Shown here: positions 1 through 11,600 of the stretch, in pieces | How the letters are laid out: the number at the start of each line of letters is the position of its first letter | How positions within the stretch are numbered: position 1 is the stretch's first letter | Assembly (NCBI GenBank): GCA_029268165.1 | Contig: JAJUGM010000006.1 | Span: forward strand, 1 to 23,195 | DNA length: 23,195 nt | Direction: 5' to 3' | Origin: Bacteroidota bacterium | Lineage (GTDB): Bacteria; Bacteroidota; Bacteroidia; Bacteroidales; UBA10428 | The notes under the pieces: model-generated | The model's database searches: none | What the model saw: the letters and a program-made list of their open reading frames with translations, nothing else | Told to the model about the DNA's origin: nothing | Translations under genes and position numbers: made by a program

Positions 1-35
1 ATGGATGGCTTCTGATATCTGTTATACAATATCTT

Positions 36-1193
36 TTATTTTTCATCATCCATCTTCACCCATTTTTCATCACGCTGTGATGATTCAATTGCTTTTTCAA
101 TAAAAAGCATGCCCCGCACACCTTCTTCAATACCCGGAAAGTCGAATAACGGGTTGATTGGTTTACCTTCTTTAAGACGTTTAACAGCGAGTGCAAAATT
201 GCGGTAAATATTTGCAAATGCCTCGATATAGCCTTCGGGATGTCCGGCCGGAAGCCTTGTATGCACCGATGCAGCCTCTGAAACATAGCTGGTACCAGTC
301 CTCAGGATTTCTTTGGGTCGGTTGGGCCATTTCAAAATCAGTGAATTAGGTTCCATCTGGTGCCATTCGAGCCCTCCTTTTTCGCCATACACCTGAATTT
401 TAAGAGCATTTTCCTCGCCTGTGCATATTTGGCTCGCAGTTAACACACCACGGGCTCCGCCGTTAAAGCGCAAGAGTATGCTTCCGTCATCGTCAAGTTT
501 ACGACCAGGTACAAAAGTTGCCACATCAGAACAGAGGTGTGAAATAGCCTGGGCGGTTACATATTCTGCCAGGTTAGCAGCATGTATCCCTATGTCGCCC
601 ATGGTGCAGCTTTTTCCTGCCTGCAACGGGTCGGTCCGCCATTGTGCCTGTTTATTACCGGTGTTTTCAATTGCTTCTGAAAGCCAGCCTTGTAAATATT
701 CAACCAGTATTTTTCTTATTTTGCCAAGCCTGCCTGATTGAATTATATGCCGGGCCTCTTTAATCATAGGATATCCTGTGTAAGTATATGTTACAGCTAA
801 CAGTTTTCCGGTACGGTTAACCAACTTTTTTAGTTTGGCAGCTTCTTCAAGCGAAAATGCAAGCGGCTTGTCACAAACCACATGAAATCCTTTTTCAAGC
901 GCCAGACGTGCAGGTTCAAAATGGGTGTTATTGGGAGTGACGATACTGATAAAATCCATTCGTACTTTTTCAGGCAAGCTGCGTTCTTTTTCAATCATTT
1001 CATCATAACTTGAATATATCCTCTCCTCGCCTAACCCAATTTCCAAGCCCGATCTCAATGATTTCTGCGGATCCTTGCTAAAAGCGCCGCAGACCAGTTC
1101 AATCTGGTTGTCGAGTGAAGCTGCCATAAGATGTACTTTGCCAATAAATGAACCGGTACCACCACCCACCATGCCCATTTTCAGTTTCTTCAT
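36..1193 (-). CDS. Gfo/Idh/MocA-family NAD(P)-dependent oxidoreductase
   Basis: A 385-residue cytoplasmic dehydrogenase-like protein with no signal peptide. It begins with a Rossmann dinucleotide fold: the glycine-rich loop GGGTGSFIG lies at residues 10-18. The family's catalytic [ED]KP motif is DKP at 108-110, and GDIGIH at 199-204 carries the conserved histidine of the active-site helix in the C-terminal alpha/beta domain. Length fits the family (about 330-400). Members oxidise or epimerise sugars, inositols and similar polyols with NAD(P); the substrate cannot be read from the sequence. The ATG at 1191-1193 is followed by MKKLK, a natural start. It is transcribed divergently from the XylF-like gene, so a link to sugar catabolism is possible but not shown. 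Family assignment is firm, substrate unknown. Confidence 0.9.
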   Translation of the reverse strand: MKKLKMGMVGGGTGSFIGKVHLMAASLDNQIELVCGAFSKDPQKSLRSGLEIGLGEERIYSSYDEMIEKERSLPEKVRMDFISIVTPNNTHFEPARLALEKGFHVVCDKPLAFSLEEAAKLKKLVNRTGKLLAVTYTYTGYPMIKEARHIIQSGRLGKIRKILVEYLQGWLSEAIENTGNKQAQWRTDPLQAGKSCTMGDIGIHAANLAEYVTAQAISHLCSDVATFVPGRKLDDDGSILLRFNGGARGVLTASQICTGEENALKIQVYGEKGGLEWHQMEPNSLILKWPNRPKEILRTGTSYVSEAASVHTRLPAGHPEGYIEAFANIYRNFALAVKRLKEGKPINPLFDFPGIEEGVRGMLFIEKAIESSQRDEKWVKMDDEK

Positions 1194-1259
1194 CTGCTTA
1201 TTTTTGTTTTCCGAAAATTAAGTCATTTTCCCGGATGAAACAACAAAACGGAATCACTA

Positions 1260-1290
1260 TTGACTTTATCGCTAATATTTCGTAACTTTT
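1260..1290 (+). promoter_or_regulatory. Candidate promoter for the XylF-like gene
   Basis: The 137-bp divergent spacer (1194-1330) contains TTGAC at 1260-1264 and TAACTTTT at 1283-1290, separated by 18 bp. This loosely resembles the Bacteroidota -33 TTTG / -7 TAnnTTTG promoter, and the start codon lies 40 bp further on. The match is imperfect and the region is AT-rich, so this is only a candidate. Confidence 0.25.
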
Positions 1291-1330
1291 ATAAAATATT
1301 TTACTCTATTCAACCTTAAAAACCATCGTT

Positions 1331-2326
1331 ATGAAAATAAAACCGATTTTACTGTTGTCATCCATGCTGGCCTTATTTCTTTTTTATGGATGTAAAGAGA
1401 AAACGACCATCGGGCTGCTGATGGATAATTATGAAGTAGAACGCTGGCAGCGGGATAAAGATTTATTTGTTGCACGAATCAACGAGCTGGGGGGTGAAGT
1501 AATGGTAGAAGTAGCCAATAGTAATCCCCGCCTGCAGTTTGAACAGGCACAAAAATTACTTGATCAGGGTATTGATGCTCTTGTCATTATTCCGGTTGAT
1601 CTGAACGACGCAGCAAAAATTGTTGCTCTGGCTCATAAATATAAAGTCAGGGTATTGTCATATGACCGGCTTATAAGAAACTGCAGGCTCGATTTGTATA
1701 TCTCTTTTGATAATGTGGAAGTAGGCGCTTTACAGGCTGATTACCTGACCAAGGTTTGCCCCAGGGGGAATTATGCTCTCATTGGGGGAGCAGTGACAGA
1801 TAACAATTCATTTATGCTTAAAATAGGACAAATGAACATTTTGCAGCCTCTCGTCGAAAGGGGCGATATCCGGATTGTTTTCGACCAGTTTGCTGATTCA
1901 TGGGCTGAAGAGGAAGGTTACAGGCTGATGAAAAAATGTCTGGAACAAAACAGGACGGTCGATGCTGTGATTGCTGCCAATGATAATCTGGCAACCGGAG
2001 TTACCAAAGCATTAAAGGAAATGAATCTGGACGGTAAGGTGTACCTTGCAGGGCAGGATGCAGATTTATTAGCCTGCCAGAGAATAGTATCAGGGTTTCA
2101 GACTATGACAGTATATAAGCCTATTGAGGCAATTGCAACAAAAGCTGCTGATTTTGCCATGCAGATGGCCTCAGGCGAGAAATTCGACAAACTAAACCTT
2201 TCGGTTAATAACGGCAAACACATGGTTCCGGCCGTATTATTGCCTGCCATGGCAGTAAATAAAGAAACGATAAAACTCACTGTGGTCGCCGACGGATATC
2301 TGAAAGAAAATAAGATATATAAATAG
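1331..2326 (+). CDS. xylF: XylF-like sugar-binding lipoprotein (orphan)
   Basis: A 331-residue periplasmic-binding-protein fold of the XylF/RbsB class (type I). The N-terminus MKIKPILLLSSMLALFLFYGC is a lipoprotein signal with the acylated Cys at residue 21, so the protein should be membrane-tethered. Several stretches match what I recall of E. coli XylF: ERWQRD at 37-42, the hinge-region SYDR, ISFDNVEVG, DNNSFM near the middle, AANDNLATG, GQDAD and QTMTVYKP near the C-terminus. XylF captures D-xylose for an ABC importer (XylG ATPase, XylH permease). Neither partner gene follows: downstream is the surface-protein locus. It may feed a transporter encoded elsewhere or act as a sensor for a two-component regulator. 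Fold and family are firm; xylose as ligand is inferred. Confidence 0.85.
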   Translation: MKIKPILLLSSMLALFLFYGCKEKTTIGLLMDNYEVERWQRDKDLFVARINELGGEVMVEVANSNPRLQFEQAQKLLDQGIDALVIIPVDLNDAAKIVALAHKYKVRVLSYDRLIRNCRLDLYISFDNVEVGALQADYLTKVCPRGNYALIGGAVTDNNSFMLKIGQMNILQPLVERGDIRIVFDQFADSWAEEEGYRLMKKCLEQNRTVDAVIAANDNLATGVTKALKEMNLDGKVYLAGQDADLLACQRIVSGFQTMTVYKPIEAIATKAADFAMQMASGEKFDKLNLSVNNGKHMVPAVLLPAMAVNKETIKLTVVADGYLKENKIYK

Positions 2327-2373
2327 TTTTACCTTAAAATGTATAAATGAATAAAACAAGTGATGAAGGCATG

Positions 2374-2392
2374 AGGTGATGAAGCATCACCT
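2374..2392 (+). terminator. Hairpin after the XylF-like gene, possible terminator
   Basis: A perfect 8-bp stem (AGGTGATG / CATCACCT) closes a 3-nt loop 47 bp after the stop codon. It is followed only by GTTTA and not a full T tract, so it could be a weak intrinsic terminator or an RNA 3'-end stabilising hairpin. Confidence 0.4.
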
Positions 2393-2484
2393 GTTTAGAT
2401 AAGTTATTGTTTACCGATTTATCAACAACTTAAACATTTGATTATCTGCTCTTTAATATCCAAAACGTTGTTACGTATTATGTG

Positions 2485-2518
2485 ACTTAATAAATCATTT
2501 ATTATCTTACTTAATAAA
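2485..2518 (+). repeat. Direct repeat ACTTAATAAA x2 upstream of the giant gene
   Basis: Two exact copies of ACTTAATAAA at 2485-2494 and 2509-2518 are offset by 24 bp in the 324-bp AT-rich gap before the giant surface-protein gene. Paired direct repeats can be regulator sites, but in DNA this AT-rich a chance repeat is quite possible. Apart from these and the hairpin at 2374, nothing gene-like is seen in 2327-2650. Confidence 0.2.
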
Positions 2519-2650
2519 GTGTATTAATATCATTTTATATGATTTTCATCCTATTAATTGAACAAGTCATCTAATTTTAGTAACTTTAAGATAAAACCCA
2601 CGTATTTAGGATATATTGATTTACAAACATCAGTAAATATTGAACTTAGA

Positions 2651-5600
2651 ATGAATTACACACGCTGGTTCAACATATCCGGAATCCCGAATAGTATAAT
2701 ATTTCTATTTTCTCTAATCAAAAGTCATTTTACCTGGCAGGTAAAAATACTCATAGTTGCAGCTTTATTTCACATGATAGCCTTAAACTTATTGTGCCAG
2801 GTGAACGGAGATTATCAGACTCGCGCTACCGGCAACTGGAATGCTAATACTACATGGCAGGTATATACAGGAGGAGCATGGCAAAACTGTGCACCGGGCG
2901 ATTATCCCGGAGCTTCGGCAGGTGCAGGAACGGTAAATATTTTAAATGGAAACACAGTAACCATTACTGCCAATGTGCCAAACAGCATTGGCTCATTAAG
3001 AATTGATGGCGGAAATAATGATTCGTACGTGCAGTTTAATCCAGGTGTGTCATTAACAGTTACAGGACAGACTTATTTAAATTCCAATAGTAACAATGAT
3101 GAAAAATCTGTATTAGTTGATGCAGGTATTTTCAGAACCGGTTCTGTATCTTCTAATTCAAATGGTGATTCGCGAGATGCTTATATAAGAATTTCAACAG
3201 GAACAGTAACTGTAGATGGCAATGTTACATTGAATTCTACAAATGTTCGGACTTACATATTGTTTACAGGTAATGGTACATTGAATGTTGGTGGCACAAT
3301 TACAGGTGGTGGTATCACCAGTGCAGCCGGTGGTGGTGCAACAGCTCCAACTTCAGGAACTGTGAATTACAACAATGCAGGTGCTCAAACCGTTGGTAAT
3401 TACACCTATTATAACCTCACTATTTCAGGTTCAGGGGTTAAAACAATTGCAACAGCAAATGTTGCAGTTAATAATATTTTCTCTGTTGAAGGCACTGCAA
3501 CAGCTTCTGCTGCCCCAACCTATGGAGCTAATGCAACACTGCAGTATAATACTGCTACTGACCGGAATGCCGGACCAGAATGGCTGGCTACTTTTGCAGC
3601 TACTGGGGGCGTGGTGATTAATAATACAGGCGATATAACTTTAAATGGCAATAAAACTTTTAATTTAAATGTTCCTTTAACTATAAATTCAGGAGCTACA
3701 CTAAACACAAATAATAACAGTTTAACTTTTGGTGGTAATTTTGTTAATAACGGAGGAACATTTAATGCTGGCAGTTCAAATATTACAATAGCAAACACAG
3801 GAACACAAGACATAGCGGGCTTCACTACCACAGGTACAGTTTCAATGACAAAGACCGGTGGTACTGCAACTTTTACAGGTAATGTTAGTATGGGTAATTT
3901 AACTATAAATGGTGCAGGTGGAACACTTAATCTGGGTACTAGTTTAAATCATACTGTTACCGGTACATGGACAAGAACCAATGGCACATTAAACGGTGGA
4001 TCAAGCACTTTAAATTTACAAGGGTCTGTATCAGGCACAGGAGGTACATTTACAGCGGGTACAGGAACAGTAAATTATAATGGTTCAGGAGGTCAGAATG
4101 TTGCCGCATTAACTTATTATAATCTCATCATTTCAGGCGGCGGAACAAAAACGATGTCAGGAAATGTCACCGTTAATAACATATTAAGCCTTACCGATGG
4201 TAATTTAAGTTTAGGTTCTTCAAACTATAACCTTACCGTTGCAGCCACCGGTTCAATTACAGGTTCGTTTGACAATACTCACATGATTGTATGTGATGGT
4301 ACTGGTAGCCTTATCAGGCAGGGCACAAGTGCTGCTAATTTTGTCATGGTTTACCCTGTTGGCACCGATAGCCGGTACACTCCATTTGAGATCACCTCAC
4401 TTACAGCAACCGTTACAGGTACAGGAAGTATTTCAGTACGAGCCGCTGATGGAACAGCTCCAGGCCCTCCGGCAGCCAACAGCACCGACTTACAGAAATA
4501 CTGGGATGTAAGCACAACCAATCTCTCAGCTATTAATGCCGATCTTCGGATGACATATATCAATCCTGATGAAGTAGGGGCAGGCGGCGACCAGTCTTCC
4601 TATCAACCATATATTTACAGCGGAGGTACATGGACTTTACCGGCGTCAACCAGCGGCCCCGGGGTAAACCCGATGACTGTAACAGGGACAAATGTTATAG
4701 CAGGCCAATGGACAGCACGTGAGGGGCCTAAAACTTATTACAGTTACCAGTCGGGCGACTGGGGCACAGCGCTTACATGGACTACCGATCCCTCAGGCAC
4801 CTTATCCGTTGACCCTGCCGTGCCCGGATCAATGGACAGGGTAGTTATTCTCAACGGGCGTACTGTATTCACATCTGTAGCCCGTTCTGTGTTGTCACTT
4901 CAGATAAATGAGGGCGGTACACTCGATATAGGCTCAACCACCGGCCATAACTTTGGCGATGTGAGGGGCAAAGGGTTATTGCGATTACAAACAGCAACAT
5001 TCCCCGGAGGGTCATTCACCGATTTTGTCAGTGCCGATGGAGGAACAGTAGAATATTATAATACAGCTAATTTTACACTTAGTCAATATACCTATAATAA
5101 TCTTATTTTTAACCTTTCCGCTACGGGAATTATTGGAACTGTTCTGGGAAATCTAACTGTTAATGGAAATTTAACCATACAACAGGGAACATTTCGAATT
5201 AATGACAATACATCAACAACAGAGCTCAATATAATTGTTTATGGTAATGTAGATATAGAATTCAACGGTAGAATTACTCTTGGTACAGGAAATCTTGGAA
5301 CAGGTGATAATGATGCCCACAGGTTTACCATAAAAGGAAATTTTACCAATAATGGTGAAGCCTATTTTACAAATCTTGCAGCAGCTGATTATTTTAATTA
5401 TCCTAATCACAGAGTTAATGTTGTATTCGATAATACTACTTCTGACCAGGATTTATTAATTAATGGTTATACAAGGTTTTACAGAATTGAAATTGATAAA
5501 GGTAAAACTCAAACATATATTTTAAATATTGATGCTACAGCACCCAATTTGTTTTACTTATTTGGAAGAAATAATCTAATGGGTGTTACACCCGCTCCGG

Positions 5601-8600
5601 GTCCTCCTGATATAAACAATTTAAATGCATTAGGTTTAATGGGTGGTACATTAAGACTGGGGACAAATATTACAGTGCCTTCTCTTGCTGAAGAAACAGA
5701 TCCTGCGCAGGATTTAAATTACCATGTTGATGAAGATGCCTGCTTATGGGTTGACGGTGCCAATGTTACACATACTACCCATGCCAGTGGAGGAACTTCA
5801 AACTCTTTTGTATTATATGGTAAAATAAAAATGACAAATCCGTCCAGCGTATTTAATATCAACAATGAGCATGGAATAGTAATGCGTGAAACAGCTGAAA
5901 TTGATATACAGGATGGAACATTAACCACCCCGTGTATACGTACTTCAACCGCAACAGGTACACATCGAGGTTCATATACACAGTCAGGTGGTACAGTAAC
6001 TGTTACAGGTAATTTAAATGGTAGTGATCAGCATCCCAGTTTTTCTTTAACATGGCCCGATATGAGCTTTAATATGTCAGGTGGTAACCTGACAATAAAT
6101 CAGGCAACTGATGGTGGTATTGCTTTAGGTTTCAGTCTGGTTATAGGAGCAAAGGCAGAAAATATTTCAGTAACCGGCGGTACAGTAAGAATTGAAATAC
6201 AAAACCGTAATGCCAATTTCACTAGTACTGCTCCTTTCTGGAATTTAATCATTAATTCAACAACAACAACATATTCATCAACTTTAAGTAATTTTGCAGG
6301 TTCTGGTACTTCTTCTCCTGTCAATGCACAACCATTGGTTGTTTTAAACGATTTTTCCTTAACCAATCAGGCAATATTCAATGCCAACGACCAAAACGTT
6401 ACTGTTGGACACGATTTTTCTATAGCAGCCGGTTCTACATACACTCCGGGTACAAACACTACCATATTCAATGGCACAGGCGGACAAACATTTTCTAATA
6501 ATGGTACCATTACTACCGGCCTTTATAATTTATCCATTACGAACCGTAGTAACACCAATATATCACAAAACCTGACCATAAGAAATAATCTGGCTATAGA
6601 TGATTCCTGCTATTTACAGGACATGGGCCGTACAATCAGTGTTTCCGGTAATATTACCAATTCGGGAACACATATCAGTCAGGCTGCAGGCAGTATAACT
6701 CTTACAGGCAATGCGGCGCAAACTTTAAACGGTAACGGTAACGGTGCTTTCGGAAACCTCAATATTAACAAGACAGGCGGGTCGGTGGCTATGACAGCCG
6801 ACCACCGGATTAACGGAAATCTCCGCCTTGCAAGTAATCATATCTTCAATATTGGGATTTACAAACTTACATTTGCTTCGGCATCAAATGTTTATGATGC
6901 GCTTACAGGAACCGGTACCGCTTTTAGTAGTACAAAGATGATACAAACTGCCGGCAACATGAGTGACGGGGGTGTCAGCAAGGAGTTCGGATCAACCTTG
7001 CCATTCCTTTTCCCCTTAGGTACGGGTGCAGACTACACACCGGCACGTTTGCAGTTTTCAAGCGCACCTGCTTCATGGGGCACTGTAAATATTAAACCGG
7101 TTGCCCGTTATCAGAATTTCGTAACTTCTTCAAATTCGCTTGACTATTACTGGAAAGTTACATCTGATGATTTCAGTGGAGTACCAGCTAATTCAGTTGT
7201 TCATACTTTCTGGTATGTTGATGCCGACATCAGAGGCACTGAAGCCAATTATATACCCGGGGTTTACCGCCCTTACAGCTGGTCTTACATAAATGATATA
7301 GCCCAGGTGGTTGATGCAAGCAATGAAGTGCGTTTCTGGAATATAAGTGAAGTGGATGGCGATTACACAGCAGGAGAATTATCGGCATTTGGCACAGTAA
7401 AAGTATTTTACAGCCGACAAAACGGTGACTGGAACGATGTAAACACATGGTCATCTGTTGCAGTAGGAGGTCCTGTTGATGGTTCTTTGCCCGGCGCATC
7501 AAATCCTGTTGTCATTGGCGACGGAAGTACATATAACCATACTGTTACAGTGCCTGCGGGTTATAATAATATATCAGTTGGCGGTCTTGAAATAAGGTCA
7601 GGATCAACACTCGATTTAACCACAACCACAGGCCATAATTTTGGTGCTTTACCCGAAAGCAAAATTTTAGGAACAGGAACGTTAAAAATATCATCTTTAG
7701 CGGCAACTGCCGAATTTCCGGCAGGCGATTTTGGTAATTTTTTGAGTGCCGGAGGTGGTACAGTGGAATATTATACAACAGGAGCAACTGCATTTACTTT
7801 ACCTTCGGGTATTACTTATTACAATAATTTAACATTATCACCCGGTAATGCCAATATTACAATGCCCGATGTAAATATGCATATTTACGACGATTTTACA
7901 ATTGGCAGTACGGGTACAGGTATTGCACAGCTTAACTCAGCAGCAGCAAGAACACTTACTGTCGATAGCAATATATACATAAATAGTGGCACTTTAAGGT
8001 TTATGAATAATACTTTTGCCCAGACGATATATGTATATGGCGATATAAATATTGCATCAGGCGCAGTTTTTGATGTTTCAACAGCAACTAATGCTACTAA
8101 CAACCTTTATATTTACGGCAATTTAAATAACAACGGCACATTTGATATGTACGGAGGCGCAACAACACGTGTAACCAATGTATATTTTACCGGAGATGAT
8201 AATAAAGTGATATCGGGCACAGGTACCAATGAATTTAATTATCTCGACGTTGACAAGGGAAGTTCACGAAATACTATCCTCGATGTCACTGCAAACAATC
8301 TTACTTTACAGGGAACAGGTACCGCACTTGTTTTAAATAACGGTACATTCAGGGTTTCAAATTCATCGCTCAACATGACGCTGGCAACAACAAGTGCATT
8401 TACTATACCCTCCACAGCAGCACTCTCAGTAAATGAAGGTATAGTAAATATTGGCACAACCAACAATTCTGGCGATCTCATTTTAAACGGCCGGCTTGAG
8501 GTAATAAACAACGGAAGCGTTAATATTGGTATTAACGGACAAAATTATAACAATGATATAGAATATGCTTCGGGTGGAAATCCGGAAATTATTGTGCAGG

Positions 8601-11600
8601 ATAATGGTTATTTGTTTGTTAATGGCCAGGTACGCAGGCCAACAACTATCAGCACAGGTTCTCTTAGTTATACACAAAGCGGTAATTCAACAGTCATTAT
8701 TGATGGTCGTAGTGCTACCAACGCCCGTGCTATGTTTGAAATTTTAAATGATGGTACATTTAACATGTCAGGTGGCACCCTCACTATCTCGCGTAATTTT
8801 AATAATGTTCTATATAATGAACTATATCTTAACCCGTCTTCTTATTCGGTAAGCGGTGGAACAGTAAGGTTGGGATCATCAGCAGTGACTGCAGGAACAG
8901 CTTTTAATTTTGTTTCGTCAGCACCGATATGGAATCTTGTAATTGATGCTACTTCAACAACAAAGATTGCCAACTTACGTGTATATCCTTTAACAATTTT
9001 GAATAACCTCACTATTGAAGGCAACTCTGAATTTCATGCCAATGGCCTTAATGTAACTGTTGGAGGAAACCTTGTTAATAATAATATTAATGCCGGTTCG
9101 GGTGTCTCTGTTGGTGGTTATCAGCCTGGTTCACTCACACAGACAACTACATTTAATGGCGCTGGTGCACAGACTATTACCGGTAGCGGGGCAAACCTCA
9201 CCAACTTTGCCAATCTGGTCATTAATAAAACAGGTACCCTTACACTTGCTTCAAACAGTAACATACGTATTAATAATGATTTAATATTAACTTCAGGAAC
9301 TGTAAATGATGGTGGTAATAATATTATAGTTATTGGCGATATATATAACTCGGCTATTCATGTTAGTCCGTTATCAACCGGTGGTATTATTCTTGGTGGT
9401 ACTGCAAAACAGGAGATATCAGGTGATGGTAACGGGGTTTTCGGAAATGTTGAATTGAATAATGCTATTGGCATTGATATGACCGATAATTCAACTGTTA
9501 ATGGAGTGATTACCTTTACTGTGGGCAATCTGTACATTGATGATTATCTATTGACATTTGGTGAAAATGCCACAGTTGGGGGTACTCCCGGTGTAAATAG
9601 CATGATTATACTGAATGGTGTTATCAGTGACCAGGGAGTAAGAAAGCTTTATCCTTCTGGGGCACACGACTTTACTTTTCCTGTTGGCGTGAGCGGAAAA
9701 TATACACCTGCAAGGCTTAACGTTACTTCAAACGGCACGGCAGGAAGCATAACGGTAAGGCCTGTAAATTATAAACATCCTGCTCTGTTTAACGGTGGTA
9801 CGGCTAACCGGCTTGATTATTACTGGTTTGTGACTTCAGACGGAATGAGCAATCCGGTGGTTGAGCACACCTATTTTTATGATGATGGCGATGTTCAGGG
9901 TGATGAAAATACCTTTGTTGCAGGCCGTTATCTAGGGACAACATGGACACCTTTGTATCAGCCAAGTGACAATACAATTAATACTTCTTCAAATACTATT
10001 ACTATATTACCCTCAGGAGGCGTAAGTTATATTGACGGTGAATATACAGCAGGCGACCAGCCTAATTTTGTTGACCTGCCAGTATATTACAGCCGTAATA
10101 CCACATCGGGAGGTAACTGGACTGACCCTAATGCATGGACTTTAAATTCTGACGGTTCTGGGGGCCCAGCTCCATCTTATCCTCAGGGCAATCCCGTAGT
10201 TATTTTATCAGGCCACACCATTACTATAGATGCCAACAGCCAGAATGCATATTCAGTTGATATTAACGGAACACTTGTTGTCGGAACAACCTTGTATCAC
10301 AATCTGGGACACATAGGAGGCGGAGGTACGCTGCATATTACAAGCACAGTGCCTGGTACATACGGAGTATTTGTATTTCCGGGTGGCGAATATGATGATT
10401 TTATGAATAATTCTTCAAGCACTATTAATTTCTATAATAATAGCGCCACTGCAGCTTATTTGCCGCTTAAACCGGGTAATGATTACAAGCCTTATCAGAA
10501 CGTAATTTTTTCGGGCAACGGGATTAAATATGTCAGTGCTGAAAATCTGAGAATACTTGGAAACCTTACAATTGACGGAGGCACATTAGACAATTCAAAA
10601 TTTAATAAAACCATCACTATACTTGGTAACTGGACTGATAATATAGCCACAGCTTCAGGAGGGTTTGTGCCCGGGCTTGGAACAGTGAATTTCAGTGGCA
10701 CACTGGCACAGACATTAACAATTACCAATGCCACAACCACCGAACAATTTTATAATCTTAAGATCGACAATGCAACCGGATTAACAATTAGCGGTAACGG
10801 TCAGGCTTCGGTAAGCAAGTATCTTTATCTTACCAATGGGGTTATTACAACTAATGCAACAAACCTGCTGACTATTACAAACACAAGCACATCAGCAGTA
10901 GTAGGGGGTGGAAGTAGCTCATTTGTAAACGGCCCGTTAAGAAAGAACATACTGGCAGGATCGTACTTTAATTTCCCTGTTGGAGACGCTTCAAGATACG
11001 GAAATCTTTATGTGTCTTCAGTTTCATCAGGCGGATATTACACAGCCCAATATTATAATCATAATCCCGGAAACGATGGTTTTGACCCCAACAGTAAAGT
11101 AAATCCTATTGATGTTGTAAGTAATAATGAATACTGGAGAATAAATGGTGGTGCCGGCACAACATCTTACGTTCGCATAAGATGGGATTCACAAAGTGGT
11201 ATTATACCTCCTGATGCAGGTAGCCGCACAAAATTACGTATTGTTGAATGGAACGGATCGGCATGGGAAAACCGTGGAAATGTTATTAACGATGGTGGCG
11301 TAAATTCTGGTACTATTCAAACAAATACTGCTGTTGCCGTTGACGGCAATCACTATTTCACGATTGGCGTTGAAAGCCTGCCTACTGCAACTATTACAAG
11401 TGGCGATTCAAGTATATGCGACAACGGCTCTTCAACAAGTATAACTATTGAACTTACAGGAGTAGCACCATGGACGATCAGATATAAGGTTAACGGTGCT
11501 AATGAAACTACAATTAACAATATAGCAGTTACACCTTATACACTGGTAGTCTCAAATGCCATAGAACCACTGGCATCAGGCGGCCCGGGTGATTATATTT

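Noticed and set aside
2558..2650. TTG-initiated 31-residue N-terminal extension of the giant protein
   Set aside because: The extension is not signal-like and would place the signal peptide more than 50 residues in; the ATG at 2651 fits better.
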